Numbered from the stretch's first letter, positions 36,872 through 46,252 are shown. The stretch is DNA of 64,000 nt from Methanocaldococcus vulcanius M7 (GCF_000024625.1 NC_013407.1:1682330-1746329), one strand, 5' to 3'. Numbers and translations: made by a program. Notes: generated by a model not told the origin, from the letters alone.

Positions 36872-38167
36872 TTACATAACACTCTCTTCTGGATAAGCAG
36901 GCATCTTGTGCTCTGCCATATCTAACCCCATCTTCTCTTCTTCTTCACTAACTCTCAATCCACCTAATGCAATTCCAACGATCTTCGCTAAGATATATCC
37001 AAGTCCAGTTCCATACACAACACAGAAAGCAGCTCCAATCAATTGATCAATTAAACTAACCCCTCCAGCTCCCCCAAACATTTTTAATCCTAAAATTCCT
37101 GTTAATATTGCCCCTATAACCCCCGATGTCCCATGAACAGGCACAATACCACAGACATCATCCAAGCCGGCTTTTTCAACGAGTTTATATACAATTGGAA
37201 CCTGTAAACCTGCAATTAACCCAATTATTAAACCTCCGAGAGGGCTAACAACATCTGTTCCTGAACAGATCGCTACTAAACCAGCAACAATTCCGTTAGC
37301 AGTGAATAGAACATCATTTCTTGAAGCAATTAAAGCTCCAATTCCTCCTCCTGCCATTGCCATTGTTGTTGTTGCACACACAAGCCCCGATACATCTCCC
37401 AAAGCTAATGAACTACCTACGTTGAATCCATACCATCCAATCGCAAGAGCAAATGCTCCAAAAACAGCCATTGGAATATTATGCCCCAATATAGGAACTG
37501 GTCTTCCATTAACAAATCTACCAATTCTTGGCCCCAGTGCAGCGATTGCTCCAAGACCTAAGAATCCTCCCAACCCATGAACAACCAAACTTCCTGCATA
37601 GTCATGCCAAGGGACTATATTCGCTCCCCAAGGTCCTAAATATACAAACAGAGGATACAATAAAGCAGTTATGATCAATGATATTATAACATAGGCACTG
37701 AACTTTATTCTCTCTGCAACTCCTCCAGATACGATCGTTGCAGCAGTAGCACAGAAGACAAGACCAAAGAACCATGTTGCTAAATCAAGACCATTATTTG
37801 GCCAGTTTGTCCCAACAATTTGTTTCCACCAGGTTATAAATGCAGATAAATCGAAACCTTTTGAACATAAAATTCCACCAATGAATAACCATGCAACACA
37901 ACCAATAAGCCAGTCAACCATGTTTTTCATCATAACGTTGTTGGCATTTTTCTTTCTAACTTGCCCACCTTCAAGCATTGCAAAGCCCCATTGCATCATA
38001 AAGACAAGAACTCCCATCACTACAAGGAAAAACACGTCAGAAGCGTTTGCAATATGCACAAGTGCTTGAACAATGTTTGTTATTCCATCAGGATTTATCC
38101 CTGAACTTTGCATTGACGCTATCGTCTGATTTACAAGTGTTTGATTTATCAAATCAGCAGTGGCCAT
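36872..38167 (-). CDS. amt: ammonium transporter (Amt/Rh family)
   Basis: A 431-aa membrane channel for ammonium uptake with about 11 helices. The pore histidines are in SLVVHGLGGFLGLG and VPVHGTSGVIGAI, and the family signature DYAGSLVVHGLGG is clear. The C-terminal tail (LRVSEEEEKMGLDMAEHKMPAYPEE) is the region PII binds. The start is ATG 38167 after GAGAGGTG. It follows glnK in one operon, 72 bases apart, controlled by tandem GGAA-N6-TTCC sites upstream. Confidence 0.97.
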   Translation of the reverse strand: MATADLINQTLVNQTIASMQSSGINPDGITNIVQALVHIANASDVFFLVVMGVLVFMMQWGFAMLEGGQVRKKNANNVMMKNMVDWLIGCVAWLFIGGILCSKGFDLSAFITWWKQIVGTNWPNNGLDLATWFFGLVFCATAATIVSGGVAERIKFSAYVIISLIITALLYPLFVYLGPWGANIVPWHDYAGSLVVHGLGGFLGLGAIAALGPRIGRFVNGRPVPILGHNIPMAVFGAFALAIGWYGFNVGSSLALGDVSGLVCATTTMAMAGGGIGALIASRNDVLFTANGIVAGLVAICSGTDVVSPLGGLIIGLIAGLQVPIVYKLVEKAGLDDVCGIVPVHGTSGVIGAILTGILGLKMFGGAGGVSLIDQLIGAAFCVVYGTGLGYILAKIVGIALGGLRVSEEEEKMGLDMAEHKMPAYPEESVM

Positions 38168-38239
38168 GTTTTCACCTCTCTTTGCACGTCTTTATCTCAA
38201 TTTTTGTTTTTTGTTTTGTTTTTGTTTTCTGTGAGTTAA

Positions 38240-38605
<366 letters not shown>

Positions 38606-38622
38606 TCATTATCACTGGAAGC

Positions 38623-38659
38623 GGAAATCTTATTCTTAGGGAAACGGAAATTACATTCC
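38623..38659 (-). promoter_or_regulatory. tandem NrpR-type operators of glnK-amt
   Basis: GGAA-ATTACA-TTCC at 38646-38659 is a perfect match to the methanococcal NrpR operator GGAA-N6-TTCC. A second site, GGAA-ATCTTA-TTCT at 38623-38636, has one mismatch. They are spaced 23 bases, about two helical turns. The first would cover the predicted transcription start, about 25 bases from the TATA box at 38677-38684. NrpR is released by 2-oxoglutarate under nitrogen limitation. Confidence 0.75.
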
Positions 38660-38676
38660 TAACTACTCTTGACAAT

Positions 38677-38684
38677 AATATAAA
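38677..38684 (-). promoter_or_regulatory. TATA box for glnK-amt
   Basis: On the minus strand TTTATATT, inside TTTTTATATTATTG, lies 18 bases upstream of the first NrpR-type operator, so repressor binding would overlap the start of transcription. Confidence 0.55.
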
Positions 38685-38867
38685 AACTTTTCTATAAGCA
38701 ATAGATGCATATATTCGATTACAGATATTAATTAATATTCATTAAAACATTGTGTGTTAAAAAAATTTAAAGAATAGAATTAAAAGATAAATGGTTCCTA
38801 CAAAATCATATATTCACCTTTTGGATGTTTTGGGTAAGGTTGTGAAAATATATAGAAAAACCGTAAA

Positions 38868-38878
38868 TTATATATATA
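38868..38878 (+). promoter_or_regulatory. TATA box for glnA
   Basis: TTATATATATA lies 57 bases upstream of the glnA ATG, directly before the operator at 38887. The predicted start of transcription (about 38899) falls at the operator's end. Confidence 0.6.
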
Positions 38879-38886
38879 TGGAAGTA

Positions 38887-38900
38887 GGAAACTCATTTCC
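38887..38900 (+). promoter_or_regulatory. NrpR-type operator of glnA
   Basis: GGAA-ACTCAT-TTCC is a perfect GGAA-N6-TTCC palindrome placed just after the TATA box, as in other Methanococcales glnA promoters repressed by NrpR. An open frame extends upstream through this element from 38791 but is not coding. Confidence 0.78.
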
Positions 38901-38934
38901 AGAATCATCTAAACAATCCAACTGGGGGATAAAA

Positions 38935-40281
38935 ATGAACGTCGAACAGGCAATTGAATATGTAAAAAAGAACAATGTTAAGTTTATAAGGTTTCAGTTT
39001 GTAGACATATTAGGATTTCCTAAAAATGTCGCATACCCTGTAAAGTCAGGAGAAAAAGGAATGGAAGAATTAAGAGAAATATTTGAAAACGGAGTTTGGT
39101 TCGATGGTTCATCAATCACTGGTTTTGTTGGCATTGAAGAGTCAGATATGCTCTTAAAACCTGACTTGGAGACGTTATCAGTTCTTCCATGGAGACCTGA
39201 AGAGAAGAGTGTAGCAAGAGTTATCTGCGATGTTTATAAAGATGAAAAGACACCATTCGAAGGAGATCCAAGAAGCAGATTAAAAGCTATTTTAAACGAA
39301 TTAAAAGAAGAAATGAATGGAGAGTTTTTCGTAGGACCAGAGCCAGAGTTTTTCTTGTTGAAAAGAGATCCACACAACCCACACAGATGGGTTCCTGCTG
39401 ACGATGGGGGCTACTTCGATGTTGAGCCATTAGACGATGCTCCAGACATTAGAAGAGATATTGTTTTAGCGTTAGAAAACCTTGGCTTCCACGTTGAGGC
39501 ATCACACCACGAAGTCGCTCCAGGACAGCATGAAGTTGACTTTAAATTTGACAACGCTTTAAAAACCGCTGATAGTGTTATAACATTCAAGATGACAATA
39601 AAAAACGTTGCTAAGAAGCACGGTTTAAAGGCAACATTCATGCCAAAACCATTCTTTGGAATGAACGGAAACGGAATGCACTGCCACCAGAGTGTTTGGT
39701 TTAACAATGAGCCATCATTCTATGATCCAGAAGGCCCATACAACGGATTGAGTGAAACATGTTTAAGTTATATAGCAGGAATATTAAGCCACGCTAAGGC
39801 ATTAGTTGCTATAACAAACCCAACAGTCAACTCATACAAGAGATTAGTTCCTGGTTATGAAGCTCCTGTAAATATCGCATGGGCAAACAAGAACAGAAGT
39901 GCTATCATCAGAGTTCCAGCTGCAAGAGGAAAGGCAACAAGAATCGAATTCAGAGCTCCAGACCCAACATGCAACCCATACTTAGCATTTGCATGTATGT
40001 TAGCTGCTGGATTGGATGGAATTAAAAACAAGATGAGTGCTCCAGAGCCAGTTGAGAGAAACATCTTCAAGATGTCAGAAGAAGAGAAAAAGCAGTTGGG
40101 AATTGAATCAGTTCCTGCAAACTTAGCCGCTGCTTTGGATGAGTTAGAGAGCGATGAGGTCTTGCAAAAGGCATTAGGAAAACACATATATGAAAACTAC
40201 ATGGAAATTAAGAGAGCTGAGTGGGATGAGTTCAGAATATCCGTTACCGATTGGGAGAAAAGCAAATACTTGATATACTAA
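38935..40281 (+). CDS. glnA: glutamine synthetase type I
   Basis: Makes glutamine from glutamate, ammonia and ATP. The 448-aa protein has the standard GSI blocks: WFDGSSITGF, GPEPEFFLL, HHEVAPGQHEVDF (metal ligands), NGNGMHCHQSVW, NRSAIIRVPAARG and EFRAPDPTCNPYLAFA. No adenylylation region is evident, as expected in archaea. ATG 38935 follows GGGGGATAAA. It is controlled by the NrpR-type operator at 38887 and lies divergent from glnK-amt, so uptake and assimilation share one regulator. Confidence 0.97.
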   Translation: MNVEQAIEYVKKNNVKFIRFQFVDILGFPKNVAYPVKSGEKGMEELREIFENGVWFDGSSITGFVGIEESDMLLKPDLETLSVLPWRPEEKSVARVICDVYKDEKTPFEGDPRSRLKAILNELKEEMNGEFFVGPEPEFFLLKRDPHNPHRWVPADDGGYFDVEPLDDAPDIRRDIVLALENLGFHVEASHHEVAPGQHEVDFKFDNALKTADSVITFKMTIKNVAKKHGLKATFMPKPFFGMNGNGMHCHQSVWFNNEPSFYDPEGPYNGLSETCLSYIAGILSHAKALVAITNPTVNSYKRLVPGYEAPVNIAWANKNRSAIIRVPAARGKATRIEFRAPDPTCNPYLAFACMLAAGLDGIKNKMSAPEPVERNIFKMSEEEKKQLGIESVPANLAAALDELESDEVLQKALGKHIYENYMEIKRAEWDEFRISVTDWEKSKYLIY

Positions 40282-40294
40282 GTCAATTAGCACA

Positions 40295-40345
40295 AACTTT
40301 TTATCTACAACTTTTTATCTACTTTTTAATTTTTTAATTATGCTT
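40295..40345 (+). terminator. T-rich terminator after glnA
   Basis: Repeated T-runs follow the glnA stop within 15 bases, including a tandem copy of AACTTTTTATCTAC (40295-40308 and 40309-40322) and then ACTTTTTAATTTTTTAATT. Archaeal polymerase stops at such T-tracts without a hairpin. Confidence 0.6.
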
Positions 40346-40461
40346 TTTTATAGGATTTTTTATTAATCATTGACATTTAAAAATTGGAGTTAATAAATTA
40401 TAAGTTATATATTATTTATCAATTAATCTTAATTAATCAGATTCAGTTATGATGTGAGAGC

Positions 40462-41160
40462 ATGAAGGCAATAACAGTTTTAAGCGGTGGACTTGACTCC
40501 ACTGTTGCAACACTCATTGCAAAAGATCGCGGTTATGAGATGACAGCAATAACCTTTAATTATGGACAGAAAGCAGTAAAAAGAGAAATAAATTCTGCAA
40601 AAAAGATATGTGAAATACTGGGAATTAAGCATATTGTAGTTGATCTTCCATTCGTTAAGCAGTTTGGAAAAAGTTCCCTAATAACTGAAAAAGAAATTCC
40701 AACACTAAAAATGAACGAATTAGATAGTGAGAAGGCATTTGATACAATGAGAGCAGTTTGGGTTCCTGCGAGGAATGTAATAATGTTCAGTATAGCAAGT
40801 GGTTTTGCTGAATCATTGGGAGCAGAAAAAATATTCATTGGAATAAACAAGGAGGAAGGGATTACATTTCCAGACAATACGATAGAGTTTGTTGAAGCGT
40901 TTAATAGAGTTTTAGAGTATGGAACACTAAATAAGGTTAAGATAGAAGCTCCCCTATATGACAAAACAAAGGAGGAGATTGTTAAATTGGGAGCTGAGTT
41001 GGAGAAAAAACTTGGTGTTGAGGTTTTAAAGTATAGTTATTCTTGCTATCATGATAATGGAGAGGACTTTTTACATTGTGGAAAGTGTGAAAGTTGTATG
41101 AGAAGAAAGAGGGCTTTTTTGAATGCAGGAGTTGAGGATAAAACAAGATATATTGAATAA
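40462..41160 (+). CDS. queC: 7-cyano-7-deazaguanine synthase
   Basis: Converts 7-carboxy-7-deazaguanine to preQ0, the precursor of archaeosine in tRNA. The 232-aa protein has the PP-loop SGGLDSTVATLIAK, the ITFNYGQKAVKRE segment, VPARNVIMFSIASGFAESLGA and the zinc site CYHDNGEDFLHCGKCESCMRRK. The start is ATG 40462 after GTGAGAGC. Its position after glnA matches gene order in relatives, as I recall. Confidence 0.95.
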   Translation: MKAITVLSGGLDSTVATLIAKDRGYEMTAITFNYGQKAVKREINSAKKICEILGIKHIVVDLPFVKQFGKSSLITEKEIPTLKMNELDSEKAFDTMRAVWVPARNVIMFSIASGFAESLGAEKIFIGINKEEGITFPDNTIEFVEAFNRVLEYGTLNKVKIEAPLYDKTKEEIVKLGAELEKKLGVEVLKYSYSCYHDNGEDFLHCGKCESCMRRKRAFLNAGVEDKTRYIE

Positions 41161-41214
41161 AATATATTAAATAAAATTAAAATTCAAAAACAAAAACTTA
41201 TAATGCTTTCAGTT

Positions 41215-42456
41215 TTAATCAGAAGGGGTTATGATCTCATAAAATACCTTAGCCATTTTAACCAAGTCATCTATTCTTATATGCTCATTTGGTTGGTGGG
41301 CTGTTTCTTCTCCAATTCCCCAAACTGCAACTTCATATCCTTTGAATCTTAAAAATGCCGCAACAGTCCCTCCACCCATTCCACACAATTTCGCATCTTC
41401 GTTTAAAACTTTTTTTATTGCTCTTTTTAACTCTAATACAACTTTGGAATCTTTTTTGGTATAATTTGGTTGTTCCTCTTTTAGTATTTTATAATTTATT
41501 TGCATCTCTACTGAGGGATCGTAATATTTTAACCCTCCTCTAAAATCAAAGGTTTTTATAAAGTTATCTATCTCTTTTAAAACATCTTCTAAACTATAAG
41601 TAGGTAGAATTCTACAATCAAATACCACTTCAACGTGCCCGGGAATTGTATTTGGATTTTCAACCCCACTTTTTAAGATTGTTGGCTCAAACGTTGAGTA
41701 TTTTGGTAGAAAGATCTCATCAACATTATCAAATTTCTCATAAAGTTGTTTATATAGTCCATTTGCAAAGTTAAAAGCTATAACATCTGCATTAACTCCA
41801 TTTTCTGGTGTGCTTCCATGACACTGTTTTCCTTCTATATCAAATTTTATCCACAATATTCCTTTTTCTCCAATTTCAATAAAATCCCCTTTTGGTGTCC
41901 CAAAGTCAGGAACAATTATCAAGTCATCTTTTTTAAATATCTCATTTTCAAAGTTTAACAAATATTTTAATCCATACTCGCTACCATCTTCTTCATCAGA
42001 GACAAAAATCAAGGATAGGTTGTATTTTGGTTTAACATTATCACTCTCAAAGATCATTTTTAATAATAACAAAGAGGAGACAATTCCCTTATGGTTGTCC
42101 TCACTACCTCTTCCATATATCTTTCCATCTTTAAGAACGGGCTTATAAGGATCTGTTTCCCATAAACTAATATCTCCTTCTGGAACAGTATCTAAGTGAG
42201 AGATAATGTGTAATGTTTTCTCTTTTCCAAAATCTAACTTGAATACAATATTTGGTCTTTCAATGCCGTATTTATCTATTGTCGTGTAATCTTTCAGCGT
42301 GTAATTTGTTATCCCATATTTGTTTACATATTCTATTAATTTTCTTTTAACATAGTTTGCTTTTTCTTTTTCTCCTTTTCCTCCAAAAGATGGATTGACG
42401 GAGTTTATCCTTATCAGATCGCTTTCTAATTGTATGGCTTCTTTTGTTAGATCCAT
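41215..42456 (-). CDS. M20 family metallopeptidase (ArgE/DapE type)
   Basis: A 413-aa zinc amidohydrolase. Metal and catalytic motifs are visible: HIISHLDTVPEGD, GRGSEDNHKG, FVSDEEDGSEYG, IIVPDFGTP and a final HQPNEHIRID. The dimerisation domain has HGSTPENGVNADV. Members cleave acyl-amino acids such as N-succinyl-diaminopimelate or acetyl-ornithine; the substrate is not clear from sequence. The start is ATG 42456 after GATGAGATT. A winged-helix gene lies just upstream in the same direction. Confidence 0.88.
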   Translation of the reverse strand: MDLTKEAIQLESDLIRINSVNPSFGGKGEKEKANYVKRKLIEYVNKYGITNYTLKDYTTIDKYGIERPNIVFKLDFGKEKTLHIISHLDTVPEGDISLWETDPYKPVLKDGKIYGRGSEDNHKGIVSSLLLLKMIFESDNVKPKYNLSLIFVSDEEDGSEYGLKYLLNFENEIFKKDDLIIVPDFGTPKGDFIEIGEKGILWIKFDIEGKQCHGSTPENGVNADVIAFNFANGLYKQLYEKFDNVDEIFLPKYSTFEPTILKSGVENPNTIPGHVEVVFDCRILPTYSLEDVLKEIDNFIKTFDFRGGLKYYDPSVEMQINYKILKEEQPNYTKKDSKVVLELKRAIKKVLNEDAKLCGMGGGTVAAFLRFKGYEVAVWGIGEETAHQPNEHIRIDDLVKMAKVFYEIITPSD

Positions 42457-42465
42457 AATCTCATC

Positions 42466-42879
42466 TCATTTATTTTTTATTCCATTGATCATATTAGATA
42501 AAATTTTTAGCAGTATTTTTTTATCTTCATTATCAAGATTAAGTTCATTTAATGTTTTAATTATCTTATGTATTGGTTGGTAATATTTTTCATAAATTTT
42601 AAGGATTTTTATAGCATCTTCGGTTATTCCATATATCTTCTTTTCTTTTCCAAATTTTGTTTTTTCTTTGGATTTTAATTTTAAACATCCAATTCTCTCA
42701 AGTTCTTTGAATATATCGCTTATTGTTTGTTCTCCAACGTAGTGTTTTTCAATTTTTTTATATTTGATTTTTTTATTAATTTTTTTAGTAATGTTATAGA
42801 TGGTAATTTCCTCCCCTTTAATTCCAAGATCTATAATCTCCTCCATCAATTCCAGTTTATTATGCAATTTTTTTGGCAT
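42466..42879 (-). CDS. winged-helix transcription regulator-like protein
   Basis: A 137-aa protein with an N-terminal winged-helix pattern: KLELMEEIIDLGIKGEEITIYNITKKI, then HYVGEQTISDIFKELERIGCLKLKSKEKTKFGKEKKIYGITEDAIKIL. The shape resembles PadR/MarR-like regulators. The C-terminal 45 residues form two helices that may dimerise. ATG 42879 follows TTGGATGAAACT. It ends 9 bases before the M20 peptidase start, so the two form an operon. Confidence 0.65.
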   Translation of the reverse strand: MPKKLHNKLELMEEIIDLGIKGEEITIYNITKKINKKIKYKKIEKHYVGEQTISDIFKELERIGCLKLKSKEKTKFGKEKKIYGITEDAIKILKIYEKYYQPIHKIIKTLNELNLDNEDKKILLKILSNMINGIKNK

Positions 42880-43035
42880 AGTTTCATCCAAAATTAAAAG
42901 TGGGCAGATGATATAAAAATATCGCCGTTAAAAAGATTTATTCAAAAATATATGTAATTTTTGTTGAATATTCCTATATATAATCCTGGAGTGGCTTAAT
43001 TATATTATTGTAAAACTTACAAAGGGGTGAGGTCG

Positions 43036-43074
43036 ATGGTAGCTCCAAGAAAACCAAAAAATCCAAAGAAATAA
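43036..43074 (+). CDS. possible 12-codon gene (basic peptide MVAPRKPKNPKK)
   Basis: ATG 43036 is preceded by GGGGTGAGGTCG, one of the strongest ribosome sites in the window. The frame encodes MVAPRKPKNPKK and ends TAA. A TATA-like box (CTATATATAA, near 42972) lies about 60 bases upstream and T-runs follow the stop. This complete expression layout in an otherwise empty gap of about 375 bases suggests a real microprotein or leader peptide. Alternatively the region makes a small RNA. The rest of 42880-43256 shows nothing else. Confidence 0.4.
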   Translation: MVAPRKPKNPKK

Positions 43075-43256
43075 TATAATTACCTAATTTACTTCCTTTT
43101 TGTTTTGTTAATCTTTACTTCTGATTTTTAATTGTCTTTTTCTATTTCTCTCTTACTTTTAATTTTATATTTGCTCCATATTCATTTTAAATCTTACTTT
43201 AAATTTTAAATCTTAATTTTATTTTAACCTTTTGATTATCTTATTTATTTATATTA

Positions 43257-44309
43257 TCAACACGTTATTTTTAAATATATAACTAAAAGGATAAGGTGGG
43301 AAATATATATCAAAATACCAAGGAGTAGGAATCTCCAAACTCCAATATTCCCTTTAGATAACCTTAGAGTTATCAAATTTGCAAATGAAGCAATTAAAGT
43401 TCCATTTCCACCAACGTTAACTCCGTAAGCGATGGGAAGCCAGTTATTGTATAAATTAGAAAGCAATACAGCAGCTGGAACGTTTGAGATAATTTGAGAG
43501 AGGAGAGAAGAGTAAATCATCAGCATAACATTGCCACAGTTTATTAAAAATATATTTATAATTCCTGTTTTCTTTAAACCTTCTATATCTACAAATAGAA
43601 ATATGAAAGTTAAGAGGAGAAGATAATCGATCTTTGGCTTTTTGTAAAAAAGAACTAAAAGTATTAAGGGAAGGGCATAAACAAAATTCAATTTTCCAAA
43701 TATGCATAATAAAACCAACACAAATAACGCTAAATACAACAACCATTCTTTTTTAAATTCAATGTCTGAAATAGTTGCCTTATATTTTTTAAATTCTAAA
43801 AAAGGTAGTATAATAATTATCCCAATAATCTCAAAGGGAATCATACTGGTAATAAATTTCAAAGCCCCAATATTGTAGAAATGATATAGATAAAGATTCT
43901 GCGGGTTCCCTATTGGAGTTAATGCACTTCCTATGTTTGCTGAGATTCCCTCAAAGATCAGTAGTTTTTCTAAATCATCAACTGGGAGATCTGCATATTC
44001 GGAGATTATTAAAGTTAAAGGAATTATCACAAAAAGAGAAACGTCATTTGTTATTATTGCAGAGAGAAACAATGTCAAAAAGATGAGAACAAGAAAAACC
44101 CTTTCAGATCTTTTTAATATTTTTAACGAAATATAATCTAAAAACATTGTATCTTTCATAACATTTACAACAACCATTAAATAAAATAAGGAAAATATTG
44201 TCTTCCATTCAATTGCATGGAAAGCAAGGGTTGGACTAACTACATTAAATATCAAAAGCAAAATTCCAATTCCAATAAATATTAAAAATATGAATGTATC
44301 AATTCTCAT
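43257..44309 (-). CDS. ArsB/NhaD-superfamily ion transporter
   Basis: A 350-aa membrane protein with about 10-11 helices. Conserved features are FLSAIITNDVSLFVIIPLTLII and SANIGSALTPIGNPQNLYLYH, the paired re-entrant motifs of ion transporters of the ArsB/NhaD/SLC13 superfamily, plus ISNVPAAVLLSN and GVNVGGNGTLIASFANLI. The substrate could be arsenite, sodium/proton or an organic anion. ATG 44309 follows TTGAGGGAAAGG. Its start lies 24 bases from the divergent DUF1847 gene. Confidence 0.8.
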   Translation of the reverse strand: MRIDTFIFLIFIGIGILLLIFNVVSPTLAFHAIEWKTIFSLFYLMVVVNVMKDTMFLDYISLKILKRSERVFLVLIFLTLFLSAIITNDVSLFVIIPLTLIISEYADLPVDDLEKLLIFEGISANIGSALTPIGNPQNLYLYHFYNIGALKFITSMIPFEIIGIIIILPFLEFKKYKATISDIEFKKEWLLYLALFVLVLLCIFGKLNFVYALPLILLVLFYKKPKIDYLLLLTFIFLFVDIEGLKKTGIINIFLINCGNVMLMIYSSLLSQIISNVPAAVLLSNLYNNWLPIAYGVNVGGNGTLIASFANLITLRLSKGNIGVWRFLLLGILIYISHLILLVIYLKITC

Positions 44310-44333
44310 CCTTTCCCTCAATGGTGATCAATT

Positions 44334-44915
44334 ATGAGATGCTCTCTATGCAATAAAAAACTTTGCTATGTCGGAAAAGATTGTAGAAAAGATATTACCG
44401 AGGAAATAATTAAAGAATACCTAAAAGAAGAAAATTTAAAAATTGCTAAACTCTCATCTCATATAGAAGCAACTTACTATATGAAAAAAACTCGATTAGA
44501 AGAGATCATTGAATTTTGTAAACTTATGGGTTATAAAAAAATTGGAGTAGCATTTTGTATTGGCTTAGAGAATGAAGCAAAAACACTGTCAAAAATACTA
44601 TCTAAACATTTTGACGTGTATAGTGTCTGTTGTAAAGTATGTGGAATAGATAAAGACATTTTTGAATTAAAGAAAATTCGAGAAGGAGAAAAAGAGGCAA
44701 TGTGCAATCCCATTGGACAGGCAGAAATTTTAAATGACATTGGGACAGATCTAAACATAATGGTTGGGTTATGCATAGGACATGATATTCTATTTCAAAA
44801 ATATTCAAATGCTCCAACCACAGTTTTTATTGTAAAGGATCGAGTTTTAGCCCACAATACAGTCGGAGCAATTTATAGCAAATACTATCTAAAAAAACTT
44901 TTAGAGGGAGATTAA
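44334..44915 (+). CDS. DUF1847 cysteine-rich protein
   Basis: A 193-aa protein of the DUF1847 family, predicted to bind metal. Cysteine pairs occur in MRCSLCNKKLCYVGKDC and VCCKVCGIDK, with MCNPIGQAEILN and VGLCIGHDILF later. Function is unknown. ATG 44334 is preceded by GGTGATCAATT. Its stop overlaps the start of the next gene by one base (TAATG), so the two are coupled. Confidence 0.85.
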   Translation: MRCSLCNKKLCYVGKDCRKDITEEIIKEYLKEENLKIAKLSSHIEATYYMKKTRLEEIIEFCKLMGYKKIGVAFCIGLENEAKTLSKILSKHFDVYSVCCKVCGIDKDIFELKKIREGEKEAMCNPIGQAEILNDIGTDLNIMVGLCIGHDILFQKYSNAPTTVFIVKDRVLAHNTVGAIYSKYYLKKLLEGD

Positions 44916-45910
44916 TGAACAAAAAATCTTTAAAACCGATAATATGGGATGATGAAAAGAAAGAGTTAATTTTAATCGATCAAAGAAAGCTTCCAAATAA
45001 ATTGGAATACTTTATCTGTAAAACCTATGAAGATGTTGCCTACGCAATCAAAGAGATGGTTGTTAGAGGAGCTCCAGCGATAGGTGTCTCTGCCTCATAC
45101 GGTATGGCGTTGGCTGAGATAAAAAATGAAGATATATTAAATGCCTATAACACATTAAAAAATACACGACCAACAGCAGTTAATTTGTTTTGGGCATTAG
45201 ATAGATGCTTAACCGCCTATAAAAACGGAAGATCAATACTTGAAGAGGCAAAAAAGATCCACAAAGAAGATATAGAAACATGTAAAAATATTGGAATAAT
45301 TGGAGAAAAACTTATTGACGATGGAGATACAATACTAACTCATTGTAATGCTGGAGCATTAGCAACATCCGCCTATGGAACTGCTTTAAGTGTTATTAGA
45401 TTTGCCTTTTATAATGGTAAAAGAATTAAAGTTATAGCAGATGAGACAAGACCAAGATTACAGGGAGCTAAGTTAACGGCCTTTGAACTCAACTATGAAG
45501 GAATTCCAGTTAAGGTTATAACTGACAATACAGCTGGTTTTTTAATGCAGAAGGGAGAGATCGATAAAATCATAGTTGGAGCAGATAGAATTTTAGCAGA
45601 TGGAACCGTGTATAATAAAATTGGAACTTACAGTTTAGCAGTTTTGTCTAAGTATCATGAAATCCCGTTTTATGTTGCTGCCCCTCTTTCGACTTTTGAT
45701 CTAACCAGTAAAGAAGAGGATGTTATTATTGAAGAGAGAGATGAAAAGGAAGTTGCTTATATAGATGGAGTTAAAATAATCCCTGAAGGGGTTGGTTGTT
45801 ATAATTATGCCTTCGATAAAACACCTCCAGATTTGATAACCGCGATTATTACTGAAAAAGGTATTGTAAAGCCAAGTAAAGATGAAATTTTAAAATTATT
45901 TAACAAGTAG
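44915..45910 (+). CDS. mtnA: methylthioribose-1-phosphate isomerase (eIF2B-like)
   Basis: A 331-aa member of the eIF2B-alpha-like isomerase family. It carries VVRGAPAIGVSAS, TRPTAVNLFWALDR, the catalytic Cys in LTHCNAGALATSAYGTA, the ADETRPRLQGA loop and the catalytic Asp in VGADRILADGTVYNKIGTY. It isomerises 5-methylthioribose 1-phosphate in salvage of methylthioadenosine; ribose-1,5-bisphosphate isomerase is the alternative, but the motifs fit MtnA better. Its ATG overlaps the upstream stop. Confidence 0.88.
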   Translation: MNKKSLKPIIWDDEKKELILIDQRKLPNKLEYFICKTYEDVAYAIKEMVVRGAPAIGVSASYGMALAEIKNEDILNAYNTLKNTRPTAVNLFWALDRCLTAYKNGRSILEEAKKIHKEDIETCKNIGIIGEKLIDDGDTILTHCNAGALATSAYGTALSVIRFAFYNGKRIKVIADETRPRLQGAKLTAFELNYEGIPVKVITDNTAGFLMQKGEIDKIIVGADRILADGTVYNKIGTYSLAVLSKYHEIPFYVAAPLSTFDLTSKEEDVIIEERDEKEVAYIDGVKIIPEGVGCYNYAFDKTPPDLITAIITEKGIVKPSKDEILKLFNK

Positions 45911-45934
45911 TTAGATGGATAAGGGGTAGAAACT

Positions 45935-46252
45935 ATGGGATGTGTTGATAAATTAAACTATGAGATCTTATACAAAGGAGGATTCAAGGACTGTGCAGAG
46001 TTTATAAGAAAAAATTTTAAAAATATAAAGGAGAAAGAAGCAGGATGTGAAATATTCGAAGGTATTTTTTTGATTGGAATCCCTCCAATACCTGTTGCAT
46101 ATGAAGAGAACTGTATAATCTTTCCATATACAAAACCATGTTATGGAACGTTTGTTTTAAAAGTAAATCTCAGTGAAAATGAGAAAGAAAAAGAAAAAAT
46201 GGGAGAAGACAAAAATAAGAAAAGTTTTTTATCAAAATTAAGATTTTGGTGA
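45935..46252 (+). CDS. DUF1894 methanogen protein
   Basis: A 105-aa protein I recognise as the DUF1894 group restricted to methanogens, function unknown. It opens MGCVDKLNYEILYKGGF and contains GIFLIGIPPIPVAYEENCIIFPYTKPCYGTFVLKV. A lysine-rich tail follows. The start is ATG 45935 after GGGGTAGAAAC. The next gene starts a few bases after its stop, within GGTGAAATGATG. Confidence 0.75.
   Translation: MGCVDKLNYEILYKGGFKDCAEFIRKNFKNIKEKEAGCEIFEGIFLIGIPPIPVAYEENCIIFPYTKPCYGTFVLKVNLSENEKEKEKMGEDKNKKSFLSKLRFW

Noticed and set aside
38791..38934. A 48-codon N-terminal extension of glnA
   Set aside because: It runs through the TATA box and NrpR-type operator and lacks coding character; ATG 38935 has the ribosome site and gives the family's usual length.
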